Below are positions 46,128 through 53,475 of a stretch of DNA of 64,000 nucleotides, piece by piece. Under the pieces are notes generated by a model. It made no database searches. It was not told the origin of the DNA and saw only the letters and a list, made by a program, of their open reading frames with translations. The stretch is from contig NZ_JAHRXF010000015.1 in assembly GCF_019104725.1 (NCBI RefSeq), positions 1 through 64,000 of the forward strand, read 5' to 3'. The stretch comes from Streptomyces corallincola. Lineage in GTDB: Bacteria > Actinomycetota > Actinomycetes > Streptomycetales > Streptomycetaceae. Position numbers and translations under genes: made by a program. Each line of letters begins with the position of its first letter. Position 1 is the first letter of the stretch.

Positions 46128-47397
46128 CCCGAATGAGCTGATCGCGGCCGGTGACGAGGCCGTACGCCGTCTCGCGCGCCGTCGGCACACCCTCGACCTG
46201 GCCGCCGTGGACACCGCGCTGCGTGCCCGCTCGGCGTCCCAGGGCGAGGTGACCCGGCTGCGCACCGAGCTGAACCGCACCGCGAAGATCCGCCGTTCCG
46301 GGCCGCCCACCGAGGCGGAGAAGGAGGCGGCCCGCGCGCTGCGCGCCGAGGTGCAGCGGGCCGAGTCCGCCGCGCGGACGGCCTCCGCCGAGCTGACCGA
46401 GCTGCTGCTGGGCATCCCCAACCTGCCGCTGGACGCGGTGCCGGACGGCGACTCGGAGAAGGAGGCGGTGGAGGTACGGCGCGGTGGCCCCGAGCCCCGC
46501 CCGGCCGAGGGCGCCCGGCACCACGCCGACCTCGGTGAGTCGCTCGGCATCCTCGACGCCCCGGCCGCGGCCCGGCTGTCCGGCGCCCGGTTCGGCCTGT
46601 CGCGCGGCGCGGGGGCCCGGCTGGAGCGGGCCCTCGGTGACTTCTTCCTCGACCTGCACACCCGCGAGCACGGCTACACCGAGCACGCGGTGCCGTTCCT
46701 GGTCGGCCGGGACACCATGACCGGCACCGGGCAGCTCCCCAAGTTCGAGGAGGACCTGTTCCGCACCCAGGTGGGCGACCGGGAGCTGTTCCTCATCCCG
46801 ACCGCCGAGGTACCGCTGACCAACCTGGTGGCCGGACGGCTCCTGGACGCCCGCGAGCTGCCGTACGCCTTCACCGCGCGCACCCCCTGCTTCCGCGCGG
46901 AGGCGGGCGCCTACGGCCGGGACACCCGGGGTGTGCTGCGGCTGCACCAGTTCGAGAAGGTGGAGCTGGTCCGGATCTGCGCGCCCGAACAGGCGCAGGA
47001 ACAGCTGGAGTTGATGGTGTCGCAGGCCGAGGAGTGCCTGCGCCGCCTGGAGCTGTCGTTCCGCACGGTGCTGCTGCCCGCCGGGGACATGGGCTTCTCG
47101 GCGCGGATGACGTACGACATCGAGGTGTGGCTGCCGGGCGGCGGGGCGTTCCGGGAGATCTCCTCGGTGTCCGACTGCGGCACCTTCCAGGCCCGCCGGG
47201 CGGACATCCGGGTGAAGGGCGCCGACGGCCGCAAGACGCCCGCGGCGACCCTCAACGGCTCGGCGCTGCCCATCGGGCGGACGGTGGCCGCGCTGCTGGA
47301 GCAGGGCGCCCAGGACGACGGTTCGGTGCTGCTGCCCGAGGCGCTGGTCCCGTACACCGGGTTCCGGCGCATCCTGCCGGGCGGTGCCACCGCGTAG
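46120..47397 (+). CDS. Seryl-tRNA synthetase paralogue, VlmL-like
   Basis: This 425-residue class II synthetase has an N-terminal antiparallel coiled-coil arm (about 30-105). In bacterial SerRS this arm clamps the long variable arm of tRNA-Ser. Motif 2 is FRAEAGAYGRDTRGVLR near residue 255 and motif 3 is in TLNGSALPIGRTVAALLEQ near 385. It starts at GTG 46120 with AGGAGAG 5 bp upstream. The cluster also has a VlmA-like transferase and a tRNA-Ser-like RNA, so it likely makes seryl-tRNA for biosynthesis. A second role as resistant SerRS is possible. Confidence 0.9.
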   Translation: MHDPNELIAAGDEAVRRLARRRHTLDLAAVDTALRARSASQGEVTRLRTELNRTAKIRRSGPPTEAEKEAARALRAEVQRAESAARTASAELTELLLGIPNLPLDAVPDGDSEKEAVEVRRGGPEPRPAEGARHHADLGESLGILDAPAAARLSGARFGLSRGAGARLERALGDFFLDLHTREHGYTEHAVPFLVGRDTMTGTGQLPKFEEDLFRTQVGDRELFLIPTAEVPLTNLVAGRLLDARELPYAFTARTPCFRAEAGAYGRDTRGVLRLHQFEKVELVRICAPEQAQEQLELMVSQAEECLRRLELSFRTVLLPAGDMGFSARMTYDIEVWLPGGGAFREISSVSDCGTFQARRADIRVKGADGRKTPAATLNGSALPIGRTVAALLEQGAQDDGSVLLPEALVPYTGFRRILPGGATA

Positions 47398-47402
47398 CGC
47401 GC

Positions 47403-47454
47403 GGGCAACGGGAAGGGGCGGGAGCTTCACGGCTCCCGCCCCTTCCCGTTGCCC
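47403..47454. terminator. 23-bp perfect hairpin between converging operons
   Basis: Arms 47403-47425 and 47432-47454 pair perfectly around a 6-nt loop. It is the shared bidirectional terminator of the plus-strand operon ending with SerRS and the minus-strand operon ending with the FabI-like gene. Confidence 0.92.
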
Positions 47455-47474
47455 GTGGCGCCGGGGCCCGCGGG

Positions 47475-48242
47475 TCAGGCGCCCATCATGTGCACCCCGC
47501 CGTCCACGTGGACGATCTCGCCGGTGGTGCGCGGGAAGAAGTCGGACAGCAGGGCGACGACCGCGCGGGCCGCCGGGTCCGGATCGGTCAGGTCCCACCC
47601 GGCCGGGGCGCGGCCGGTCTCCCACACCTCGGCGAGCTGGGCGAAGCCGGGGATGGACTTCGCGGCGACCGAGCGGAGCGGCCCGGCGGCGACGAGGTTG
47701 GAGCGGATGCCGCGCGGCCCGAGGTCACGGGCGAGATAACGGCTGGTGGACTCCAGCGCGGCCTTGGCGACGCCCATCCAGTCGTAGTGCGGCCAGGCCA
47801 CGGCCGCGTCGAAGGTCAGCCCGACGACCGAACCGCCGCGCGGCTGAAGCAGCGGCAGGCAGGCGGTGGTGAGGGACTTCAGGGAGTACGCGGAGACCCG
47901 CACCGCGGTGGAGACGTCCTCCCAGGCGCCGTTGAGGAAGTCGAAGGCGCCCTCGGGCCCGTACGCCACGGAGTGCACGATCCCGTCGAGCGAGTCGGCG
48001 TACGCCCCGATCCGCTCCGCGAGGGTGTCCAGGTGCCCCTGGTCGGTGACGTCCAGCTCGATCACCGGGGCCGGTTTGGGCAGCCGGGCGGCGAACCGCT
48101 CGACGAGGGAGAGCCGTCCGAACCCGGTGAGCAGCACCTCGGCGCCCTCCTCCTGGGCGATCCGGGCGACGTGGAAGGCGATGGAGGCGTCGGTGACGAC
48201 GCCGGTGACCAGAACGCGCTTGCCCGCGAGAATCCCGCTCAT
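47475..48242 (-). CDS. Enoyl-ACP reductase (FabI/InhA-like)
   Basis: The 255-residue SDR-fold protein has the FabI active site Tyr153-x6-Lys160 (HYDWMGVAK) and an atypical SDR nucleotide-binding start (VLVTGVVTDASIAFHVA). It reduces enoyl-ACP with NADH. A copy inside the cluster, away from fabG, suggests a dedicated trans-acting reductase for the PKS/FAS chain. A target-duplication resistance role is an alternative. ATG 48242 overlaps the ferredoxin stop (ATGA). Confidence 0.88.
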   Translation of the reverse strand: MSGILAGKRVLVTGVVTDASIAFHVARIAQEEGAEVLLTGFGRLSLVERFAARLPKPAPVIELDVTDQGHLDTLAERIGAYADSLDGIVHSVAYGPEGAFDFLNGAWEDVSTAVRVSAYSLKSLTTACLPLLQPRGGSVVGLTFDAAVAWPHYDWMGVAKAALESTSRYLARDLGPRGIRSNLVAAGPLRSVAAKSIPGFAQLAEVWETGRAPAGWDLTDPDPAARAVVALLSDFFPRTTGEIVHVDGGVHMMGA

Positions 48243-48568
48243 ACGGCCCGCACCCCCTGGGGCGCGGCGGCGACCAGCGGGGAGTCGTGGTCCTGCGGGC
48301 CGACCGCTCCGGCACCGCCGGGCGTGCCGAGGGCGGCGAAGAACACGGCGTTGGAGTCGGCGTGACCGGCACCCCACTCGGCGGGGAGGTCGTCGGCGTA
48401 GTAGATGGCGTCCACCGGGCAGACCGGTTCGCAGGCGCCGCAGTCCACGCATTCGTCCGGATGGATGTAGAGGGCGCGGCGGCCCTCGTAGATGCAGTCC
48501 ACGGGGCATTCCGCGACGCAGGAGCGGTCCTTGACGTCGGTGCAGGGCGGGCCGATGACGTAGGCCAT
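48239..48568 (-). CDS. 7Fe ferredoxin ([3Fe-4S][4Fe-4S])
   Basis: This 109-residue ferredoxin has the N-terminal cysteines in CTDVKDRSCVAECPVDC and the second motif CVDCGACEPVCPVDAIY, the spacing of actinobacterial FdxA-type 7Fe proteins. It should donate electrons to an oxygenase of the cluster; candidates are the diiron VlmB-like protein and the membrane desaturase. ATG 48568 has GAGGAG upstream. It is coupled to the FabI-like gene. Confidence 0.92.
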   Translation of the reverse strand: MAYVIGPPCTDVKDRSCVAECPVDCIYEGRRALYIHPDECVDCGACEPVCPVDAIYYADDLPAEWGAGHADSNAVFFAALGTPGGAGAVGPQDHDSPLVAAAPQGVRAV

Positions 48569-48596
48569 CGTCAACTCCTCGGGTGGATGGGGGGTT

Positions 48597-49964
48597 TCAC
48601 TGGACCGGGGCGCCGGTGGTGCGTTCGCCGAGGAACAGCACGGTCGCGGCGAGCACGGCCATCGCGGCGGCGATCACCCCGAACAGCGCGCCGGGGCCAT
48701 GCGCCTCCAGGACGGGCAGCAGGACGAACGGCAGCGCGGCGGCGCTGAGTTTGGACAGCGAGTAGGCGGCGCCGGAGGCGGTGGCCCGGATCGCGGTGGG
48801 GTACTGCTCGGACAGGTAGACGTGCGAGACGCTGGAGAAGACGTTGCTGAACAGGGTGTAGGCGAAGCCGCAGGCGACGATGAGGGCCGCCGACTCCGCG
48901 TAGGCGAAGCCGAGTCCGGCGACGACCATCGCGGCGGAGGACAGCGCGACCAGCGTGCGTCTCTCCATCCGGTCCACGACGGGCAGCACCAGCGCGGAGC
49001 CGACCGGGTAGCCGAGGAAGGACAGCGCGGTGAAGCCGAGTCCGGCGACGATGCCGTACCCCTTGGCGGCGACGATCTGCGGGGCGAGGGTGCCGAAGCC
49101 GTAGTAGCCGACGACCGACAGCACGCAGAACAGCCAGAGCACCAGGGTGCGGCGGAGCAGCGCGGGCGCGAACACGTCCTTCAGGCGGCTGTGCGCGGGG
49201 GCGGCGGCCGGAGCGGCGGCGGGCGGGTCGAGCGGCAGCCCGCGCACCGCGGCCTCCGCCTCCATACGGGAGACGATCCGCTCGGCCTCCTCGGTGCGGC
49301 CGGTCGCGGCGAGCCAGCGCGGGGACTCCACGAGCTGCCGCCGCAGCACCCACACCACGGCGGAGCCGAGCGCGCCCAGCACGAACAGCCAGCGCCACCC
49401 GGCCACCCCGAGCGGGGTCAGCGGTACGAGCCACAGCGCGGCGAACCCGACGGCGGGCACCCCGCAGAAGGCGAGGGTGTACGCCCAGGCGATGAACCGG
49501 CCCCGCTTGCGCGCGGGCAGCACATCGGCCAGGTAGCAGTCGGAGAGGGCCTGTTCGGCGCCGATGCCGACGCCCGCGAGGAACCGGGTGACGATCAGCC
49601 AGGTGGCGTTCGGGGAGAACGCGCCGAGCAGTGAGAACACCGAGTAGATGGCGAGGTTGATCAGGAAGGCCCGGCGGCGGCCGAACCGGTCCGCGATCCG
49701 GCCGAGCGTCAGGGAGCCGATGAACTGGCCGACGAACACGGAGGCGAGGACGAGTTTCAGCGAGGTCGCGCCGAACGCGAAGTCGCTCTGGAGCACTTTG
49801 CCGATGGTGCCCGACAGGTTGTTCTCGAAGGTGTCGAAGAACAGGCCGATGCCGATCACGGCGGTGAGTCTGCGGTGCAGCGGGGTGATCGGCAGCCGGT
49901 CGAGACGGGCTCCGATCGGCGCGGGAGCGGTGACACCGCCCGCCGCTGCGGTGGTCTGGGACAT
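48597..49964 (-). CDS. MFS transporter, sugar/aromatic acid transporter-like
   Basis: This 455-residue MFS protein has 12 segments. Loop 2-3 reads GRIADRFGRRRAF, and the sugar-porter-like segment near residue 145 reads GVGIGAEQALSDCYLADVLPARKRGR in outline. It lies 28 bp before the ferredoxin gene and belongs to the minus-strand unit. In this place it is the best candidate for export of, and self-resistance to, the azoxy product; that is inference. Confidence 0.8.
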   Translation of the reverse strand: MSQTTAAAGGVTAPAPIGARLDRLPITPLHRRLTAVIGIGLFFDTFENNLSGTIGKVLQSDFAFGATSLKLVLASVFVGQFIGSLTLGRIADRFGRRRAFLINLAIYSVFSLLGAFSPNATWLIVTRFLAGVGIGAEQALSDCYLADVLPARKRGRFIAWAYTLAFCGVPAVGFAALWLVPLTPLGVAGWRWLFVLGALGSAVVWVLRRQLVESPRWLAATGRTEEAERIVSRMEAEAAVRGLPLDPPAAAPAAAPAHSRLKDVFAPALLRRTLVLWLFCVLSVVGYYGFGTLAPQIVAAKGYGIVAGLGFTALSFLGYPVGSALVLPVVDRMERRTLVALSSAAMVVAGLGFAYAESAALIVACGFAYTLFSNVFSSVSHVYLSEQYPTAIRATASGAAYSLSKLSAAALPFVLLPVLEAHGPGALFGVIAAAMAVLAATVLFLGERTTGAPVQ

Positions 49965-50133
49965 GGGGCGGGCTCCTCTTCAGGACACTTCAGGGCATGT
50001 TCGGGGGTGCGCCGCGCGGGGCGGGCAGGGAGACGCCCGGACCGCGGGCGGGTCCGGGCGTGCGGCCCGGAGGCCCGGTGTGGGGGATGTGGGGGGGGGT
50101 GGGGAGTGCGTGGGGGGGGGACGGCGGGGGTGG

Positions 50134-51249
50134 TCAGGCGGCGGCTTCCGTCTCCCGGCGCCGCAGCTGCTCCTCGACGTCACCGCGCCGCACCGGCGCG
50201 CTGACCTCGTGCAGATAGGAGGCGACCTCGCGGTACGACGCCCAGAACCCGACCTCGTGGTACGGCACGCCGCGTTCGGCGCAGTAGGTCATGGTGAGTT
50301 CGCGGGCGCGGCCCAGGTTCTTCTGCGGCATGGCCGGGAACAGGTGGTGCTCCACCTGGTAGTTGAGGCCGCCGTAGAGGAAGTCGATCAGCAGGCTGGG
50401 GCGGATGTTGCGGGAGGTGAGGACCTGGCGCTCCAGCCAGTCGAGGGTCTCCTCGTCGCCGTCGCGGACCTCCATGCCCTTGTGGTTGGGGGCGAAGATC
50501 ATGCCGAAGTAGACGCCGAGGGCCGCGTGCTGGACCAGGACGAAGGCGACGGCGAGCACCGGGGAGAGGAAGGTGAAGACGAGACCGAGGTAGACGGCGG
50601 CGCGCAGCACGATCAGGAAGGTCTCCAGCGCGGGCCGCTTGGTCTTGCCCTGCGCGATGGACAGCGCGGCGGTGCGCAGCATCTTGAAGCCTTCGAGGAC
50701 CAGCAGCACGAAGAACAGCGTGGACTGGTAGCGGACCACGAACTTCTGGGTGCCCTTGCGGGTCGGGTACTGCTTGAGGTCGAAGATGGCGGTGCGGCGG
50801 CCGATGTCCGGGTCCATGTCAAGGTGGTTGGGGTTGCTGTGGTGCCGGTTGTGGTGGTTGACCCACCAGCCGTAGCTGACCCCGTTGACGAGGTTGGCGT
50901 GCACGTACCCGACCGCCGAGGCGGCCTTCTTGCTGCGGAACATGGCCTTGTGCCCGGCGTCGTGCCACATGAACGCCGACTGGCCGCCGCACAGGCCCAT
51001 CCACAGCGCGGTCAGCAGCTGCCACCAGGAGTCGCCCAGGGTGAAGAAGGCGGCGAACCCGATGAGCAGCAGGGCGGTGTTGAGGGCGAGGCGGCCCACG
51101 TAGTAGCGGGGGTCGAGGTCGAGCAGCCCTTCGGCCTTGACCCGCTTGAGCAGTTCGGCGAAGGTCGCCGAGGCACCGGTGCGCGGTCCGGCCGCGCCGC
51201 CGCCGGCGGCGGCCTGCGCCAGGGCCTGTTGAGTGTGCGGACGCTGCAT
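50134..51249 (-). CDS. Membrane fatty acid desaturase
   Basis: The 371-residue protein has the three His boxes of front-end/acyl desaturases: HDAGH (96-100), HHNRHH (132-137) and QVEHH (near 310). Between them are four or more membrane segments. It introduces a double bond with O2 and reduced ferredoxin. Many natural alkyl azoxy compounds have an alkene next to the azoxy group, so it may desaturate the alkyl chain. ATG 51249 follows GGAGAGCG. It has its own SARP-box promoter at 51497-51539. Confidence 0.9.
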   Translation of the reverse strand: MQRPHTQQALAQAAAGGGAAGPRTGASATFAELLKRVKAEGLLDLDPRYYVGRLALNTALLLIGFAAFFTLGDSWWQLLTALWMGLCGGQSAFMWHDAGHKAMFRSKKAASAVGYVHANLVNGVSYGWWVNHHNRHHSNPNHLDMDPDIGRRTAIFDLKQYPTRKGTQKFVVRYQSTLFFVLLVLEGFKMLRTAALSIAQGKTKRPALETFLIVLRAAVYLGLVFTFLSPVLAVAFVLVQHAALGVYFGMIFAPNHKGMEVRDGDEETLDWLERQVLTSRNIRPSLLIDFLYGGLNYQVEHHLFPAMPQKNLGRARELTMTYCAERGVPYHEVGFWASYREVASYLHEVSAPVRRGDVEEQLRRRETEAAA

Positions 51250-51496
51250 GTGTCGCTCTCCTTGGCAGAAGTGCCCGGATCGGGCGGCGGCGCCGCTGCC
51301 CCGCGGCCTGCGGGCGCCGCGATTCGGCAGGGCTCCGGCAGGCGGTCGCCGTCGCGGGGGGCGGCACCCCGGCGGGGTCGTCCGGTGGGGCGGACGGCGC
51401 CCGTGGGGTGCCGGTGCCCGCCCGGCGGGACCAGGGGGACGGGGGCACAGTGCGGTGCTCCCGGCCCGGCCCGGACCGCCGGGCGAACGTGTGTCC

Positions 51497-51539
51497 AGCG
51501 TTCCGTGGAGCGCTGATGTGGCACTGATGCCGGTCTGAT
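51497..51539 (-). promoter_or_regulatory. SARP-type promoter of the desaturase gene
   Basis: Minus strand: ATCAG at 51539-51535, 51528-51524 and 51517-51513, exactly 11 bp apart, then 10 bp and AACGCT (51502-51497). The geometry equals that of the promoters at 35157 and 52927. Confidence 0.78.
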
Positions 51540-51570
51540 CGCGCCCGGCGCCTTCCCGGACGCCCCGGTC

Positions 51571-51593
51571 CCGCGCGCGCCGTTCGCGCGCGG
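51571..51593 (-). terminator. 9-bp GC hairpin after the 49-codon gene
   Basis: Arms 51571-51579 and 51585-51593 pair perfectly around a 5-nt loop, 10 bp beyond the stop of the small gene. Together with the desaturase promoter it accounts for most of the 353-bp gap 51250-51602. Confidence 0.55.
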
Positions 51594-51602
51594 CGCCGGT
51601 TC

Positions 51603-51752
51603 TCAGGCGGCGGCCTCGGCGCGCAGCCGCTCGTCCAGGGCGCGGACGGCCGCGTCGGCGGACTCGGCCACCGCCGCGTCGTCGGGGGCGCCGATGACGG
51701 CCATCAACTGCTCGACCACGGCGTGCTGGAGTTCCTCGGTGGCCTGGCTCAT
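51603..51752 (-). CDS. 49-residue acidic helical protein
   Basis: This very small gene has ATG 51752, a good GAAGGAGA 7 bp upstream, and GC-rich third positions. The product is predicted to be one or two amphipathic helices (MSQATEELQHAVVEQLMAVI and an Ala-rich tail). It has no Cys and no membrane segment. It lies 74 bp after the VlmA-like gene on the same strand. I recognise no family; it may be a partner protein of the transferase. Confidence 0.65.
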   Translation of the reverse strand: MSQATEELQHAVVEQLMAVIGAPDDAAVAESADAAVRALDERLRAEAAA

Positions 51753-51826
51753 GACGGGTCTCCTTCTCTGTGGTCCTCTCCGCCGGTCACGTTGCGACGG
51801 AGTGTCGGATGCGAACTGATGGAACG

Positions 51827-52834
51827 TCAGAACGCGTTGCAGGCACGGAAGATGTGCGCGAACCCGGGCAGGGACGCCTGCGTCCCGTCGAAGGCGACGT
51901 ACTCGGGGATCACCTCGTCGGGCGCCCACTTCTGCTTGTACGACAGCTGCGTCTGCGCCGGGTACAGTGCGGCGCCCTCGGCCCACAGGGCGTGCATCAG
52001 CCACTGGAACGCCGGGCTGTGACCGTCGAGTTCGTACCCGGCGTCGAGTCCGGTGAACGGGGTGAAGCCGAAGTGCAGCCAGGCGACCCCCTCGGCGCGG
52101 AACACCTCGATGGCGTGCGCGTTGATGGCCTCCATCAGGCCCGGCGAGCCCTCGGGGACCCGGCGGCTGAGGTCGTGCATCCACCCGGCCCGGCTGCCGT
52201 ACACCGGGGAGTACGAGATGTAGGCGACCGGGGCGCCCTCGATGGTGCCGACGAACAGACGGCGGTGGGCCTGCGCGTCGCCGCCGATCTGGCCGACCAG
52301 GAACTCCAGTTGCTGCGCACCGCCCTTGGAGCCGAGCCACGCCTTGTCGATGGCGGCGATGCCGTCCTGCCAGTCGGCGGCGGCCACCTCCTGGATCTGC
52401 AGACCGTTGCGGTGGGCACGGGAGATCTTGTTGCGCAGCTGCATGAACCTGGTGCCGCGCAGCGTGAAGTCCGCGAGCCGCACCGCCCAGGACGCGCCGA
52501 CCTGGTTGACGGTGAACCCGAGCGCCGCGTACCGCTCGGCGTCGGCACGCTGGAGCTGTACGCCGACCAGGGTCAGCCCCTCGTCCCGGACGTACGCGCG
52601 GAACGCGTCGAGCAGGGTGCCGTAGTCCTCCCCGGCGGCGAACGGGCCGCCGAACTGGACGGCGTACCCGCCGGTGCGCCGGTAGACGATCACACCGTCC
52701 GCGCCGGGGACGGTGAACGTACTGTTCCCGCTGTTGAGCGTGAGGAACGAACTCGGGTTCTCGCTCGCCGTGTGGGTGCGCACGGCGTCCAGGACCGGGC
52801 TGTCCGAGACGGTTTCCGTGGTGGTCGCGGTCAT
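51827..52834 (-). CDS. Aminoacyl-tRNA-dependent transferase, VlmA-like
   Basis: This 335-residue protein has a double GNAT-like fold related to the soluble domain of MprF lysyl-phosphatidylglycerol synthase (DUF2156). Segments such as FMQLRNKISRAHRNG near residue 140 and AYISYSPVYGSRAGWMHDLS near 210 are typical. VlmA moves serine from seryl-tRNA to isobutylhydroxylamine. Here the acceptor should be a longer alkylhydroxylamine. ATG 52834 follows GGAAAGGGG. It is divergent from the tRNA-like gene at 53008. Confidence 0.82.
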   Translation of the reverse strand: MTATTTETVSDSPVLDAVRTHTASENPSSFLTLNSGNSTFTVPGADGVIVYRRTGGYAVQFGGPFAAGEDYGTLLDAFRAYVRDEGLTLVGVQLQRADAERYAALGFTVNQVGASWAVRLADFTLRGTRFMQLRNKISRAHRNGLQIQEVAAADWQDGIAAIDKAWLGSKGGAQQLEFLVGQIGGDAQAHRRLFVGTIEGAPVAYISYSPVYGSRAGWMHDLSRRVPEGSPGLMEAINAHAIEVFRAEGVAWLHFGFTPFTGLDAGYELDGHSPAFQWLMHALWAEGAALYPAQTQLSYKQKWAPDEVIPEYVAFDGTQASLPGFAHIFRACNAF

Positions 52835-52926
52835 TCGCGTACCCCTTTCCGGAGTGAATTCCAACGAAGGGAGTACAGCACCGACACACTGTCCGGGAAA
52901 AGGCCCGCAGGGAATTCGTTGCGCAC

Positions 52927-52969
52927 GTCAGAAGCGTGTCAGTATTCCGTCAGCGCGCACTGCCAGAGT
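52927..52969 (+). promoter_or_regulatory. SARP-type promoter of the tRNA-like gene
   Basis: GTCAG occurs at 52927, 52938 and 52949, exactly 11 bp apart, followed after 10 bp by CAGAGT (52964-52969). Predicted start near 52976, about 32 nt before the tRNA-like element. Read-through could also transcribe the SARP gene at 53476, giving positive feedback. Confidence 0.78.
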
Positions 52970-53007
52970 GCTCCTCGTGAACGGCGCGGAAATCGGGCCG
53001 GACATGG

Positions 53008-53113
53008 GGAGAGGTGCCCGGAGCGGCTGATCGGGGACCTGGTGCTCTCACGGGAGCACCGCATGAGGTCGGGCCGGAGACGGCCCGCGCAGGTTCGAAT
53101 CCTGCCCTCTCCG
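53008..53113 (+). tRNA. tRNA-Ser-like RNA with aberrant anticodon arm
   Basis: The acceptor stem GGAGAGG (53008-53014) pairs perfectly with CCTCTCC (53106-53112), with discriminator G53113. The D-arm is CCCG/CGGG (53017-53020, 53032-53035) with loop GAGCGGCTGAT. The variable arm is a 7-bp stem (53070-53076, 53081-53087) closed by GAGA. The T-arm is GCAGG-TTCGAAT-CCTGC (53089-53105). The anticodon region (53037-53069) has 33 nt instead of 17. It forms ACCT/AGGT, then a 5-nt bulge (GCATG), then GGTGCTC/GAGCACC with loop TCACGG. No 5-bp stem with 7-nt loop can be drawn. Identity features of tRNA-Ser are kept, while decoding should be impossible. It is likely a seryl carrier for the VlmA-like enzyme, charged by the cluster SerRS. 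CCA is not encoded (CCG). Confidence 0.85.
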
Positions 53114-53167
53114 CCGACGCGACAGGAGAACCTCAGGAAAGCACCAGAAAAGGGAGCGGCCACGGCA

Positions 53168-53192
53168 CCGGAATTCCTCACAGGAATTCCGG
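53168..53192 (+). terminator. 10-bp perfect inverted repeat after the tRNA-like gene
   Basis: CCGGAATTCC (53168-53177) and GGAATTCCGG (53183-53192) flank a TCACA loop, 55 bp beyond the tRNA-like element and 284 bp before the SARP gene. It may terminate the small RNA transcript. Because it is AT-rich and symmetrical it could also be an operator for a regulator of the SARP gene. Confidence 0.55.
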
Positions 53193-53475
53193 GCGACCCT
53201 TCCCGCACCGTTCGGGAAATCTTCTCCGCTGTCCGCCGGTGTGCCGGGAGGCGGCCGGGTGCATTTCACGGCTCCGCCGGTCCACCCCCGTCCCGGCGGA
53301 GCCGCCACCCCGGCGGGCCGTCCGGCGAGGACGCCCGCCGGGGCCGGTCCGTGTTCTCCGGGTTCCCGGGGTCACGGGTTTCCGGGGTGACGGGTTCCCG
53401 GGGTTCCGGCACTGTCGCGCGGCACGGCGCAGGACAGGACGCACGTTCGCCAGAACCGTCACCGAGGGGGCAGAC
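53193..53475. other. SARP gene upstream region with short repeats
   Basis: Positions about 53350-53412 hold imperfect repeats of GGTTCCCGGGGT and ACGGGTTTCC. No further gene or clear promoter is visible. The region may carry the SARP gene's own promoter. Confidence 0.4.

Noticed and set aside
46120..47397. Housekeeping seryl-tRNA synthetase
   Set aside because: It is embedded in the biosynthetic operon, overlaps a permease gene and occurs with a VlmA-like gene; a primary copy is expected elsewhere in the genome. A resistance role remains possible.
53008..53113. Reading the element as an ordinary tRNA (for example anticodon CAC from the TCACGG loop, tRNA-Val)
   Set aside because: No 5-bp stem with a 7-nt loop can be drawn; the loop is 6 nt (or 8-10 with fewer pairs). 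The long variable arm and G discriminator are serine features, not valine.
53014..53475. N-terminal extension of the SARP reading frame through the tRNA-like region
   Set aside because: The extension would cover a perfect tRNA-like structure and lacks SARP homology; ATG 53476 has a good ribosome binding site and starts the conserved winged helix.
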